A stretch of DNA of 64,000 nt, taken from contig NZ_JACJJC010000005.1 in the NCBI RefSeq assembly GCF_016899755.1, positions 1 through 64,000 on the forward strand, written 5' to 3'. The DNA comes from Sutterella massiliensis. GTDB taxonomy: Bacteria > Pseudomonadota > Gammaproteobacteria > Burkholderiales > Burkholderiaceae_F. Both the position numbers and the translations under genes were made by a program. This document shows positions 1 to 9,303 of this stretch, in pieces. Position 1 is the first letter of the stretch; every line of letters begins with the position of its first letter. Under the pieces are notes generated by a model, which was not told the origin of the DNA, ran no database searches, and saw only the letters and a program-made list of their open reading frames with translations.

Positions 1-257
1 CAAAACGCCTGCATCGCAGCCAGCTGCGACTTCAAGTCGCTCTTCTGAGCCGCACTACTGACACGGCAGTAAACGATTGTCAGCTTCTTTTCGGGTTCCA
101 GACCGAAGATTTTTCTGACATCGGATTCGTCAAAATAGCGATGTCCCGATGCCAGCCTTTTTGCCCGTATCTTGCCTTCTGTCTCCCATCGACGGACAGT
201 TGAAGGAGATCGGCCGATACGTTTTGCAAATTCACTAATACGATATATCTTGCTCAT
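1..257 (-). CDS. IS607-family serine recombinase (TnpA/OrfA), N-terminal part, cut by window edge
   Basis: Read on the minus strand from ATG at 257, the 85 visible residues begin MSKIYRISEFAKRIGRSPST. Residues 4-50 are a MerR-like helix-turn-helix with the family's TVRRWE and SGHRYF motifs. Residues 60-68 (TIVYCRVSS) are the start of a small serine-recombinase catalytic domain, where Ser67 or Ser68 would be the nucleophile. This layout is that of the IS607 OrfA transposase, which normally precedes a TnpB gene on the same strand; TnpB would lie outside the window to the left. The element end should fall between 258 and 329. The gene is AT-richer than its neighbours, consistent with mobility. 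A chromosomal MerR-resolvase without TnpB is the alternative. Confidence 0.85.
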   Translation of the reverse strand, partial: MSKIYRISEFAKRIGRSPSTVRRWETEGKIRAKRLASGHRYFDESDVRKIFGLEPEKKLTIVYCRVSSAAQKSDLKSQLAAMQAF

Positions 258-329
258 AATGAGCAATTTTATTTACAAATAAACGAAATATCAAAAGCAG
301 CAGGAATCTCCGCAAGTTTTTGCCTGGGC

Positions 330-1631
330 CTAAGCGGGCTGTCGCCGGGTCTTTTCGCCAAGGCGCTCGGCGGCGCGCTCGACGATAAAGCGCGCGCAGG
401 CGCTCTTTGCGGCCGGTCCGAAGCGAAGAGGCGCTTCCAGGCCGCGAGCGATCCAGGCGACGGCGTTCCCGGGCGCGTCGAGCGCGCTTCTCGCATCGTT
501 GGCGACGATAAAGTCGATCCCTTTGCGTTCTAGCTTCGCCGCTGCATAAGCAAAAAGCGCTTCATCATCGGCCGTCTCCGCGGCAAAGCCGCCCGTCACT
601 GCCGCACGTCCGCTTCGGGCGACCTCAGCGAGGATGTCGGCGTTTTCCGTCCACGCAATGCTGGCAAAGGGCGTGGGGGCGCAGCGCTCGTTGTCGGGTG
701 CGGGCTTTACTTTTTTGATCTTGACGCTCGAGGCGCTCTTCGGGCGCCAGTCGCAGACCGCTGCCACGCCGATAAAGAGGTCGACTGCGGGGCGATCGGC
801 CGCTTCGGGGGATTGCAGCGCTTCGAGCCGCTCGAAAACGGCGCGCAGCATGTCGTCGGCCGAGACGACATGCGTCGTGCGGATGCCGAAGGGATCGGTG
901 AGCGACGTCGGGCCCGCGACGAGTTCGACTTCGGCGCCCGCATCGCGCGCCGCGCGCGCAATGGCGTAGCCCTGACGGCCGCTCGAGCGGTTCGTGATGC
1001 CGCGCACGGGGTCAATGGCTTCGAACGTGGGGCCGGCGGTGACGAGCACGCGGCGTCCTTTGAGAACCTTCGGCGCAAAGAACCCGAGGAGCGCATCGAG
1101 CGCGGCTTCGGGTTCGGTCATGCGGCCGCTGCCGAGGTCGCCGCAGGCCTGAAAACCCGCATCGGGTCCGATGAAGTGCGCGCCGGCGGCTTTCAACTGC
1201 GCCACGTTGCGCTGCGTGGCGGCGTTTGTCCACATGTGCACGTTCATGGCGGGCAGAAAGACGATGTCGGCGCGGCGCGCCGCGATGAGCGTCGAGACGA
1301 GGTCGTCGGCGATGCCGTGTGCGGCCTTGGCAAGTATGTTGGCCGTGGCGGGCGCGACGATCATGAGGTCGCATTTGGCGAGCTCGATGTGCGGCATCGC
1401 GCCGTCGGGGCCGGGTGTCCATTCGGTGAGCGCCACGGGGTGTCCGGAGAGCGCCTCAAACGTGACGGCGCCAACGAAACGCGTCGCGTTCTCGGTCATC
1501 GCAACGCGCACTTCTGCGCCCGCGCGAACGAGGCCGCGCACGAGCGAGCAGACTTTGTAGAGCGCGATGCCGCCCGTGGCGGCAACGGTGATTTTTTTGC
1601 CCGCAAGGGGCTTCTCGAGAGCTTCGTTCAT
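330..1631 (-). CDS. coaBC: Bifunctional phosphopantothenoylcysteine decarboxylase / phosphopantothenate-cysteine ligase
   Basis: CoaBC (Dfp) makes 4'-phosphopantetheine for coenzyme A in the cytoplasm: the C-terminal CoaB half joins cysteine to 4'-phosphopantothenate and the N-terminal FMN-dependent CoaC half decarboxylates the product. CoaC marks are the catalytic His in PHIELA (residue 81), PATAN (94-98), PAMN (127-130) and the Cys-containing ACGDLGSGRM stretch (about 162-171). CoaB starts near residue 190 with TAGPT (198-202) and ITNRSSG (212-218). At 433 residues the length is slightly above the usual 400. It lies downstream of lspA on the same strand, as in other betaproteobacteria; a terminator after lspA suggests it can be transcribed separately. 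Confidence 0.95.
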   Translation of the reverse strand: MNEALEKPLAGKKITVAATGGIALYKVCSLVRGLVRAGAEVRVAMTENATRFVGAVTFEALSGHPVALTEWTPGPDGAMPHIELAKCDLMIVAPATANILAKAAHGIADDLVSTLIAARRADIVFLPAMNVHMWTNAATQRNVAQLKAAGAHFIGPDAGFQACGDLGSGRMTEPEAALDALLGFFAPKVLKGRRVLVTAGPTFEAIDPVRGITNRSSGRQGYAIARAARDAGAEVELVAGPTSLTDPFGIRTTHVVSADDMLRAVFERLEALQSPEAADRPAVDLFIGVAAVCDWRPKSASSVKIKKVKPAPDNERCAPTPFASIAWTENADILAEVARSGRAAVTGGFAAETADDEALFAYAAAKLERKGIDFIVANDARSALDAPGNAVAWIARGLEAPLRFGPAAKSACARFIVERAAERLGEKTRRQPA

Positions 1632-1708
1632 CGCTCGGGCAGTTGTAGTCGAAAAAAGCTTGCAGCGCTGTCGGCTCGGAAGCGGCGCCGCAAGCGCACA
1701 TTATCGGC

Positions 1709-1749
1709 AAAAAAGCGGCCGCCCGAGGCTGGGAATCGCTTCGGGCGGC
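1709..1749 (-). terminator. Rho-independent terminator after lspA
   Basis: Minus-strand reading: stem GCCGCCCGA (1749-1741) pairs with TCGGGCGGC (1726-1718), followed within a few bases by a run of six U (A at 1709-1714). It sits 55 bases after the lspA stop and ahead of coaBC. Confidence 0.75.
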
Positions 1750-1803
1750 GCGGTTGGGTTGTCTGCGGCGTTTAGGAGAATCGCAAGGCGCTTCGCTCTT
1801 CAC

Positions 1804-2385
1804 CTATCGGTCTCGAGCGACACCGAGGAGCTCGTCCAAAACGAGTCCCGCCGCCCCTGTGCAGATGGCGATATCGGCCACGTTGAAGGCCGGCCAGTGC
1901 CAAGTCTGCCAATAGAGATCGATAAAGTCGACCACGTACCCCGAAAGCGCGCGGTCGATGAGGTTGCCTGCCGCACCCGCCGCAATGAGCGTGAGCGAGA
2001 GACTGAAGAGCCACTTGCCGCCGTGCTTCCAAAGAAGCCGCAGCACGAAAACAACGACGGCAGCCGCGAGAATCGTGAAGAACCAGCGCTGCCAGCCGCC
2101 TGCGTCGGCGAGAAAAGAGAAAGCGGCGCCGCGGTTGTGCGCGAGCACGAAGTTAAAGCCCGGCAGCACCGGCACCACGTCGCCCGGGTCGAGCGCGCGC
2201 TCGAAGTAGAACTTCGTCGCCTGATCGAGCACGACGATGAGGAACCCGAAGAAGAACCAGAGACTGAAGCGAAGCGGATTCGGATCGCTTCGGCCTGCCG
2301 AGGCAGCCGTTCGCTTTCTCGCCGCGCCGGGCGCGCGCTGCGCGCCCGACTGGCTTCGCTTGCCGTTCGTATTGCCGCTAGCCAT
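1804..2385 (-). CDS. lspA: Lipoprotein signal peptidase (signal peptidase II)
   Basis: LspA is the inner-membrane aspartyl protease that removes signal peptides from prolipoproteins after lipid attachment. The catalytic aspartates are visible in GNLIDR (Asp144) and FNVADIAI (Asp171), and Asn85 lies in the AHNRGAAFSF motif. Four hydrophobic segments are apparent (about 40-56, 101-118, 127-142, 171-187). The first 35 residues are a basic Ala/Arg/Lys/Ser-rich cytoplasmic extension that typical LspA of about 165 residues lack; there is no internal Met, so a shorter form would need a GTG/TTG/CTG start. It follows ileS by 14 bases, so the two are probably cotranscribed. Confidence 0.95.
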   Translation of the reverse strand: MASGNTNGKRSQSGAQRAPGAARKRTAASAGRSDPNPLRFSLWFFFGFLIVVLDQATKFYFERALDPGDVVPVLPGFNFVLAHNRGAAFSFLADAGGWQRWFFTILAAAVVVFVLRLLWKHGGKWLFSLSLTLIAAGAAGNLIDRALSGYVVDFIDLYWQTWHWPAFNVADIAICTGAAGLVLDELLGVARDR

Positions 2386-2399
2386 GCTTCAAGAAAGCG

Positions 2400-5264
2400 T
2401 TAGGCAATGCGGCGCACTTCGCCCGAACCGAAGAGGTTCGAGATGCAGCGCGGGCAGATCGTCGGGTGTTCGGCGTTTTCGCCGACGCCCTCGACGTAGT
2501 GCCAGCAGCGTTCGCACTTCTTGGCTTCGGCCGCGTGCACTTCGACGCTCGTCGTGCCGTCTTCGGACTTCTCGAGCTTGATGCCGCTCATGATCATCAC
2601 GAAGCGAAGCTCATCGCCGAGCGAGGCGAGCATGTCGTAGAGCTCGGCCGGTGCCTTGAGCGTGCCGACGGCCTGCAGCGACGAACCGATCGTACCCTTG
2701 GCGCGTTCGTCTTCGATCGCCTTCTGCACGTCGGCGCGCACCGCGCGGATCTTGGCCCACTTCGAGAGAAGCGCTTCGGCGTCCGCGACGGCGGGCAGCG
2801 GCTCGAACGTTTCCGTAAAGATCGTCTCGCTTTCGTTGGGCGAGAAGACCTTGAAGGCTTCTTCGGCCGTGAAGGAGAGGATCGGCGCCATCAGGCGCAG
2901 GAGCGTCTTCGTGATGAGCCAGAGCGCGGTCTGCGCGGAGCGGCGCGCAGCGCTCGTCGGCGCGGTCGTGTAGAGACGGTCCTTGAGCACGTCGAGGTAG
3001 AAGCTCCCGAGGTCGGTCGAGGCGAAGGTCTGCAGGAGCGACACCACATTGTGGAAGCGGCAGTCCTTGTACTCGGCGAGCACCTTCTGCTGGAAGTCTT
3101 CCGTGAAGGCGACGGCCCAGCGGTCGAGTTCGAGCATCGCTTCGAGCGGCACGGCGTCCTTCTTGACGTCGAAGTCCGACGTGTTGGCGAGCAGGAATCG
3201 CAGCGTATTGCGGATGCGGCGATAGCTTTCGACGACGCGCTTGAGAATCGTCGGCCCAATGCGCAGTTCGCCCGAATAGTCGGTCGAGGCGACCCAGAGG
3301 CGGAGGATTTCGGCGCCGAACTTGTCGCTGATTTCTTGCGGACGAACGATGTTGCCCTTCGACTTCGACATCTTTTCGCCCTTTTCGTCGACGCAGAACC
3401 CGTGCGTGAGGAGCTGGTCGTACGGAGCGCGGCCGTCGAGCATCGCGGCGATGAGAAGCGAGGAGTGGAACCAGCCGCGGTGCTGGTCGGAGCCTTCCAG
3501 GTATAGGTCGGCCGGGAAGCCGAGGATATCCTTGTGCGAGCCGCGCATCACGGTGTAGTGGGTCGAACCCGAGTCGAACCAGACGTCGAGAATGTCGGTC
3601 GACTTCACGTAGTCCTTGGCTTCTTCGCCGAGGATCTCTTCGGCCGTCACCTTGCTCCAGGCTTCGATGCCGCCCTTTTCGACGATGTCGGCCGCCTCAT
3701 CCATGATTTCGAGCGTGCGCGGATGGAGTTCGCCCGTCACCTTGTGCAGGAAGAAGGGCAGCGGCACACCCCAGTTGCGCTGGCGCGAGATGCACCAGTC
3801 GGGACGGTTTTCGATCATCGAGTAGAGGCGGTTGATGCCCCACTGCGGGAAGAACTTCGTCGCCTTCACGGCGCGCAGCGCCGTTTCGCGCAGCGTTTCG
3901 GGCTGCGCAGGGAGGCCGAGCACGCTCTTCGTGTCTTCGTCGGGCGCATCCATGCGCACGAACCACTGCGAGGTGGCGCGGTAGATGAGGGGGGTCTTGT
4001 GGCGCCAGCAGTGCATGTAGCTGTGCGTCATCTTGCCGTGCGCGAGGAGGTTGCCCGCAACGGTGAGCGCGTCGAGAATCTTCGGGGCGGCCTTCCAGAT
4101 GTTGAGGCCGCCAAAGAGCGGCAGCTCGTCGCAGTAGAAGCCGTCGCCCTTCACGGGCGTGAGAACCTCTTCGTTCGTCATGCCGTGCTTCTTGCACGAG
4201 ACAAAGTCGTCAACACCGTAGGCGGGTGCCGAGTGCACGATGCCGGTGCCGGCCGTCGCGTCAACGTAGTCGGCGAGATAAACGGGCGAGAGACGCTTGT
4301 AGCCCGCGTCCATGTCGTAGAGCGGGTGCTTGAAGCGCAGCATCTCGAGCGCGGCGCCCTTGCACTTGGCGACGGTCGCGCCTTCGAGGCCGTAGCGCTT
4401 GAGCGCCGCTTCGGCGAGCGCCTCGGCGAGGATAAGGTACTTTGCGTCGGTTTCAACGAGCACGTAGTCGAGCTCGGGATGCACGTTGAGCGCCTGGTTC
4501 GACGGGATCGTCCACGGGGTCGTCGTCCAGATCACGATGAAGCAGGGCTTTTCGAGCTTCTTGCCGAAAGCGGCTTCAACGCGCGGTTCGTCTTCTTCGT
4601 AGAGACGGAAGGCGACGTCGATCGTGTCGGAGGCGACGTCCTTATATTCGACCTCGGCTTCGGCGAGCGCGCTCTGGCAGTCGAAGCACCAGTTGACGGG
4701 CTTCAAACCACGGTAGACGTAGCCCTTTTCCACGACGCCCTTGAGCGCGCGGATTTCGGCCGCTTCCGTGTCGTAGCGAAGCGTTCGGTACGGATTTTCC
4801 CAATAGCCGAGAACGCCCAGGCGCTTGAAGTCGGCGAGCTGCAGCTTCGACTGTTCCATCGCGTATTCGCGTGCCAGGCGCTGCATTTCGTCAACGGGCA
4901 GGTTCTTGCCGTGGAGCTTTTCGATCTGCACTTCGATCGGCATGCCGTGGCAGTCCCAGCCGGGCACGTAGGGGGCCTGGAAGCCTTCGAGCGTCTTTTC
5001 CTTGAGGATCATGTCCTTCAGGATCTTGTTGATCGCGTGCCCGACGTGAATGGCGCCGTTGGCATAAGGCGGGCCGTCGTGAAGAATGAACTTCTTGGCG
5101 TCGCGGCGCGCATCGATGATGCGCTCGTAGATGTGCTTCTCATCCCATTCGCGAATCCATTCGGGTTCGCGCTTCGGGAGGTTGCCGCGCATCGGGAACG
5201 GGGTATCCGGCAGGTTGAGCGGATACTTCTTGGCGGCGTCGGCCGCCTGGGCTTCTTTGGTCAT
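2400..5264 (-). CDS. ileS: Isoleucyl-tRNA synthetase
   Basis: Class I aminoacyl-tRNA synthetase that charges tRNA-Ile and edits valine. At 954 residues it has the expected bacterial length. The HIGH signature appears as HVGH (73-76), the Rossmann/editing domains follow, and KMSKS appears as KMSKSKGN near residue 630. The C-terminus carries the zinc ribbon Cys pairs (CERCW near 917 and CPRC near 940), the type found in E. coli-like IleRS. The ATG at 5264 has GGAGACAACT just upstream, giving a good ribosome-binding site. It is between ribF and lspA, the usual proteobacterial order. Confidence 0.98.
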   Translation of the reverse strand: MTKEAQAADAAKKYPLNLPDTPFPMRGNLPKREPEWIREWDEKHIYERIIDARRDAKKFILHDGPPYANGAIHVGHAINKILKDMILKEKTLEGFQAPYVPGWDCHGMPIEVQIEKLHGKNLPVDEMQRLAREYAMEQSKLQLADFKRLGVLGYWENPYRTLRYDTEAAEIRALKGVVEKGYVYRGLKPVNWCFDCQSALAEAEVEYKDVASDTIDVAFRLYEEDEPRVEAAFGKKLEKPCFIVIWTTTPWTIPSNQALNVHPELDYVLVETDAKYLILAEALAEAALKRYGLEGATVAKCKGAALEMLRFKHPLYDMDAGYKRLSPVYLADYVDATAGTGIVHSAPAYGVDDFVSCKKHGMTNEEVLTPVKGDGFYCDELPLFGGLNIWKAAPKILDALTVAGNLLAHGKMTHSYMHCWRHKTPLIYRATSQWFVRMDAPDEDTKSVLGLPAQPETLRETALRAVKATKFFPQWGINRLYSMIENRPDWCISRQRNWGVPLPFFLHKVTGELHPRTLEIMDEAADIVEKGGIEAWSKVTAEEILGEEAKDYVKSTDILDVWFDSGSTHYTVMRGSHKDILGFPADLYLEGSDQHRGWFHSSLLIAAMLDGRAPYDQLLTHGFCVDEKGEKMSKSKGNIVRPQEISDKFGAEILRLWVASTDYSGELRIGPTILKRVVESYRRIRNTLRFLLANTSDFDVKKDAVPLEAMLELDRWAVAFTEDFQQKVLAEYKDCRFHNVVSLLQTFASTDLGSFYLDVLKDRLYTTAPTSAARRSAQTALWLITKTLLRLMAPILSFTAEEAFKVFSPNESETIFTETFEPLPAVADAEALLSKWAKIRAVRADVQKAIEDERAKGTIGSSLQAVGTLKAPAELYDMLASLGDELRFVMIMSGIKLEKSEDGTTSVEVHAAEAKKCERCWHYVEGVGENAEHPTICPRCISNLFGSGEVRRIA

Positions 5265-5382
5265 AGTTGTCTCCTGGCCCCCTCGGGCTCTTCAGGTGAA
5301 GCAGTGCGGAACGCTTTCTGGGGCGGAAAAGCCGCGCCGGCGGGCGTTCCTTTCGGGCACGCTTCTTGGGTTTGCTCGTGCT

Positions 5383-6345
5383 TTAAGGCTTGAAAATGCC
5401 ATCCCCGGGCGTACACCCGAGAATGCGGCGCGCACGAAGGGCGTCGCTTTCAATGGCAGCTCGAAGTTCTTCGATGCTGCCGAATTTCTTCTCGTCGCGC
5501 AGCTTCTCAACGAAGTGCACGCGCACATATTTGCCGTAGGCGCTCCCGGACCAGTCGAAGACGTGCGTCTCAAGGAGCCAGCGGCGCTCGTTCGTGACGG
5601 TCGGCTTGATGCCGATCGAGGCGACGGCCGGTCGAATCGAGGGGCCGAGCCCTTCGACGCGAACGGCAAAGACGCCCGTGACGGCAGGGCGTGCACGGCT
5701 GCCGGGCGGAATCGGCGCGAGGTTCAGGGTCGGGTAGCCGAGCGTGCGGCCGAGCGCCGCGCCGTGAATGACGCGGCCGGCCATGGTGTAGCGGCGCCCG
5801 AGCATGAGGTACGCCTCGTAGAGGTCGCCCTTGGCAAGTTCTTCTCGGATGCGCGTCGAACTCACTTTCGACGTGCCGTGAAAGACGAGGGGCGAGGCGA
5901 ACACCTCAAAGTGGTGTTCGGCGCCGAAGGCGTGCAGCGACTCGACGTCGCCCGTGCGGTCGCTGCCGAAGCGAAAGTCTTCGCCCACCATGAGCCAGCG
6001 CGTGTCGAGGCCGTCGACCAGAATGTCTTCAACGAATTCACTGGCGCTCAAGGCGGCCATCCGGCGCGAGAACGGCATGATGTAAATGCGTTCGATCCCG
6101 GTGGCGAGAATCGCTTCGATTTTGTCCAAAAGCGTCGAAATGCGCGGCAGCGGATCCGCGCCCAACACTTCTCTCGGGTGCGGCTCGAACGTGACGACCG
6201 AGGGCACGAGCCCGCGTTCGCTCGCAGCGTGCACAACCGACTGAAGGAGCGCCTGGTGACCGAGGTGCACTCCGTCGAAGTTGCCGATCGCAACGGCGGA
6301 GGGCCGCTTCAGGAGCGGATGCGGCAGACCTCGAAATACATGCAT
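5383..6345 (-). CDS. ribF: Bifunctional riboflavin kinase / FAD synthetase
   Basis: RibF phosphorylates riboflavin to FMN and adenylylates FMN to FAD. The N-terminal nucleotidyltransferase domain has GNFDGVHLGH at residues 22-31 and a downstream SSTRIREEL motif. The C-terminal flavokinase domain begins near 185 with GRTLGYPT and NLAP motifs. Length 320 is normal. It heads the ribF-ileS-lspA group; 118 bases separate it from ileS, with no clear terminator between them. Confidence 0.96.
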   Translation of the reverse strand: MHVFRGLPHPLLKRPSAVAIGNFDGVHLGHQALLQSVVHAASERGLVPSVVTFEPHPREVLGADPLPRISTLLDKIEAILATGIERIYIMPFSRRMAALSASEFVEDILVDGLDTRWLMVGEDFRFGSDRTGDVESLHAFGAEHHFEVFASPLVFHGTSKVSSTRIREELAKGDLYEAYLMLGRRYTMAGRVIHGAALGRTLGYPTLNLAPIPPGSRARPAVTGVFAVRVEGLGPSIRPAVASIGIKPTVTNERRWLLETHVFDWSGSAYGKYVRVHFVEKLRDEKKFGSIEELRAAIESDALRARRILGCTPGDGIFKP

Positions 6346-6749
6346 GGGCGTGAATCCTTTTTTGGTTTGTCTATCGGTACGGAAAAAAGAATGCGCGCGA
6401 GCGCTTGGGGACCGGGGCCGGAAAGGCCGAAGGCAAAACGCTTGGCGCGAGGCGAGGATCGATTATAAGATCACGCCGAGGACTGCGGCCTGCCGCGCAG
6501 CGCGGCCGTTGCGCGTGCGCGCATTGCTCTAAGCATTTTTTCGCATCGTCGGTGCGGCAGCGGCTGCAGGCGAGCCGCGCGCATTATCTGCTTGGGGCGA
6601 GCGCCTTTTGATAGAATCCCGCGCCTTACAGAAGGGAGGTGGCGTGAAAAAAGGCCGCTAAAACGCACGTTGATTCACGCGCTTCCTGCCTGTGGTCCGC
6701 ACCGAAACCCGTCGACACCATCCTCTCTGAGCTCACGAGGGCAACCCAA
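6346..6749. promoter_or_regulatory. Divergent intergenic region ribF / purN
   Basis: About 400 bases without a convincing gene. On the minus strand a perfect TATAAT (6467-6462) lies 120 bases upstream of ribF, though no good -35 is spaced from it. On the plus strand TAGAAT (6612-6617) is the best -10 for purN. A Shine-Dalgarno-like GGGAGG (6634-6639) precedes a five-codon frame GTG-AAA-AAA-GGC-CGC-TAA (6644-6661), about 90 bases ahead of purN. No riboswitch was recognised. Confidence 0.4.
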
Positions 6750-7403
6750 ATGAAGAACATCGTCATCCTCCTTTCCGGTCGAGGCAGCAATTTCGAAGCG
6801 ATCCTGAAGACGTCGCGCGCCGAGGACTGGGAGGGACGCTTCGGTCTCAAAATCCGCGCCGTGATTTCGAACCGCCCGGAAGCCGCAGGGCTTGCCCGCG
6901 CCAAGGCCGAAGGCCTTGAAGCGATCGCGATCGATCACAAGGCGTTCCCCTCGCGCGAAGCTTTTGACGAGGCGCTCGCTGCGTCGATCGAGCCGTTTGA
7001 GCCCGATGTCATCGTGCTGGCGGGTTTCATGCGCATCCTCACCGAGGGCTTCGTGAAGCGTTTCGAAGGAAAGATCCTCAATATCCATCCGGCGCTGCTG
7101 CCGCTTTTCCCGGGGCTCGATACGCACAAGCGCGCGATCGAAGCGGGCTGCCGCGTGCACGGCTCGACCGTGCATTTCGTCTCGCCCGTTTTGGACGGCG
7201 GCGCCATCATCGGGCAGTCCGTCGTGCCGATTCTCGCTTCCGATACGCCCGAAGCGCTCGCTGCGCGTCTTTTGCCCTTCGAGCACGCGCTCTATCCGAA
7301 GTGCGTGCGCGCCGTGGCGCTCGGCGCTGTGAAGCTCGTTGACGGGCGGGCGGTAATGGACGACGAAACGGCCCGCTCGCTTGCGGTGTTCCCGGCCGAA
7401 TAA
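6750..7403 (+). CDS. purN: Phosphoribosylglycinamide formyltransferase (GAR transformylase 1)
   Basis: PurN transfers the formyl group of 10-formyltetrahydrofolate to GAR in de novo purine synthesis. The N-terminal SGRGSN phosphate-binding loop (9-14), catalytic Asn111 and His113 in NIHPALLP, and Asp149 in SPVLDGG match the family. The length of 217 residues is normal. The gene stands alone upstream of an rRNA methyltransferase gene; there is no purM beside it, unlike in enterobacteria. Confidence 0.97.
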   Translation: MKNIVILLSGRGSNFEAILKTSRAEDWEGRFGLKIRAVISNRPEAAGLARAKAEGLEAIAIDHKAFPSREAFDEALAASIEPFEPDVIVLAGFMRILTEGFVKRFEGKILNIHPALLPLFPGLDTHKRAIEAGCRVHGSTVHFVSPVLDGGAIIGQSVVPILASDTPEALAARLLPFEHALYPKCVRAVALGAVKLVDGRAVMDDETARSLAVFPAE

Positions 7404-7516
7404 GTTTCGTCGCGCCGCACACGAACTCGAATGAGCCTCAGCGTCCTTCTGAACGAAGGGTGCCCGAGCATCGTCCGGGCTTCGAGTCCGGACACACTTC
7501 TATCTCAAGAAACAAG

Positions 7517-9046
7517 ATGACCGAATCGCATCCCAAGCGTCGCGCCTTTGCGATGCAAAAGCCCAAGAAGACGTCGCGCCGCGACGAACCCAAACGCACC
7601 GAACGGCAGCGCGCTGCCGATGCGCGACGCCGTGCCGAGCGACACGCCGCGGGCAACGTTCGCGTGAGCGGCCCGAAGACCCCTGAAAAGCGCATGGCCC
7701 CGAAGGCGCCGGGCGAAGTTCGCATCACGAACCTCATCGTTGACGAACTCGCGCGCGCGCTCGCCGTGATCCTCAAGTTCGACGGTCCGGCCGACGTGCT
7801 CATGAAGCTCTTCTTTAAGAGCAATCCGAAGCTCGGCATGCGCGACCGCGGCCTCATTGCCGAGGGAATCTACTACGCGCTTCGCCGCTACGCGTCGCTG
7901 CGCGCCGCGATGCGGCCGGTGCGTCCCGAACGCGCGCCGCGTCTTGCTGCGCTCGCTACGCTCGCGCGCCAGCACGGGCTTGATGCGATTTCGCCTTCGG
8001 CGATCGGTCCCGAGGCCGGTCCCTTGAAGAACGTGCTCGCTTTCCGTGCCGAGGATGCGTCGCCCCACGTGCGCTCGGAGTTGCCGCAGTGGCTCTTCGA
8101 CCTTATCGAAGCGCAGTACGAGGACGCAAATCTGCTTTATCCCGCGATGATGGAGGGCGCGCCCCTTGATCTGCGCGTCAACCTTCTGAAGGCCGACCGC
8201 GAGAGCGTGCTCGAGACGCTTCACGCCGACGGCGTCGAAGCCTATCCCACGCCCTACAGCCCCGACGGCATTCGTCTGCCGACGAAGCCCGGCCTTACGC
8301 GCTGGCCCGTTTATAAGGAGGGCCTTGTTGACGTGCAGGATGAAGGCAGTCAGCTCATTGCGCGGCTCTTGGGCGCGCGCCGCCGCGAAATGGTCTGCGA
8401 CTTCTGCGCGGGTGCGGGCGGCAAGACGCTTGCCGTGGGCGCGCTCATGCGCTCTACGGGGAGCCTCTACGCTTTCGACGTCAACGAAAAGCGCTTGGCC
8501 GGCATGGCGCCGCGCATGCGTCGCGCGGGCTTGACGAACGTGCATCCCGCGGCCATTCGCAGCGAACAGGATCCGCGCGTCAAGCGCCTGCGCGGCAAGT
8601 TCGACCGCGTGCTCGTTGACGCACCCTGTACCGGCACGGGGACGCTGCGCCGCAACCCCGACCTCAAGTGGCGTCTCTCGCCCGAAGAGCTCGAACGCAT
8701 CAACGCGATTCAAAAGAGCGTGCTCGAAAATGCCGCGAAGCTCGTGAAGGCGGGCGGTCGTCTCGTCTATGCGACCTGTTCGCTTTTGAAGCGAGAAAAC
8801 CAGGACGTCGTCGAAGCGTTCCTCGCGGCGCATCCCGATTGGCAGCTCGTGCCCGCTAAGGACGTCTTTGCCGAACAGCGCATCGTCTTCCCCGAGTCGC
8901 AGTGGGAGCGCTTCGGCGCTTACATGCAGCTTCTGCCGCATGTCAACAACACTGACGGCTTCTTCGCGGCCGTTCTCGAGCGTTCGGGCAAAGCCGAACG
9001 CGCGAAGCCCGTGAAGCAGGCGGCGGCTGAGGAAAGCGCCGAATAA
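7517..9046 (+). CDS. RsmB/NOP2-family RNA (cytosine-5) methyltransferase
   Basis: SAM-dependent m5C methyltransferase, probably acting on 16S rRNA. The N-terminal 60 residues are basic and low-complexity. A NusB-like helical region follows (about 70-200), then a Rossmann methyltransferase domain with the SAM loop CAGAGGKT near 297, the catalytic motif DAPCTGTG (Cys near 374) and YATCS (Cys near 421), the two-cysteine signature of the family. The ATG at 7517 was chosen; a GTG at 7460 and an ATG at 7553 are in frame. RsmB is the closest named relative, but the exact target cytosine cannot be decided, so no symbol is given. Confidence 0.88.
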   Translation: MTESHPKRRAFAMQKPKKTSRRDEPKRTERQRAADARRRAERHAAGNVRVSGPKTPEKRMAPKAPGEVRITNLIVDELARALAVILKFDGPADVLMKLFFKSNPKLGMRDRGLIAEGIYYALRRYASLRAAMRPVRPERAPRLAALATLARQHGLDAISPSAIGPEAGPLKNVLAFRAEDASPHVRSELPQWLFDLIEAQYEDANLLYPAMMEGAPLDLRVNLLKADRESVLETLHADGVEAYPTPYSPDGIRLPTKPGLTRWPVYKEGLVDVQDEGSQLIARLLGARRREMVCDFCAGAGGKTLAVGALMRSTGSLYAFDVNEKRLAGMAPRMRRAGLTNVHPAAIRSEQDPRVKRLRGKFDRVLVDAPCTGTGTLRRNPDLKWRLSPEELERINAIQKSVLENAAKLVKAGGRLVYATCSLLKRENQDVVEAFLAAHPDWQLVPAKDVFAEQRIVFPESQWERFGAYMQLLPHVNNTDGFFAAVLERSGKAERAKPVKQAAAEESAE

Positions 9047-9173
9047 TCCGCTGCCCGAAAAATCAGCAGAAGCCGGGCCCGAGCGTGCGAAAGCCGCTCG
9101 GTTCGTCCGGGCGCTTCGCTCATGACGCGCACGAACGTGAAGAGCTTCCATGCAGAGCGAGCGACGAAAAAAG

Positions 9174-9207
9174 CGCCCGAAGCGCCGCCATGAGGGTACT
9201 TCGGGCG
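9174..9207 (-). terminator. Terminator of the aryl-sulfate sulfotransferase gene
   Basis: On the minus strand a 9-bp stem CGCCCGAAG (9207-9199) / CTTCGGGCG (9182-9174) is followed by CTTTTTT. It lies about 100 bases after the assT stop. A second GC-rich imperfect hairpin lies at 9217-9255, and a 7-bp hairpin without a T-run at 9079-9101 may end the RsmB-like transcript. The rest of 9047-9303 shows no gene. Confidence 0.75.
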
Positions 9208-9303
9208 AGGTAAGTCGGTCGCGGGCGTCGTGTTGAGTCCGGGACGCCGCGACCGGAGAGAAAGGAGATTTCGGTCGAGTGACCGGAATGGACTCTCGTT
9301 TGA

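Noticed and set aside
3534-5393. A 619-codon plus-strand frame opposite ileS
   Set aside because: Antisense shadow of a well-supported synthetase gene; no motif, and the same effect is seen opposite many genes here.
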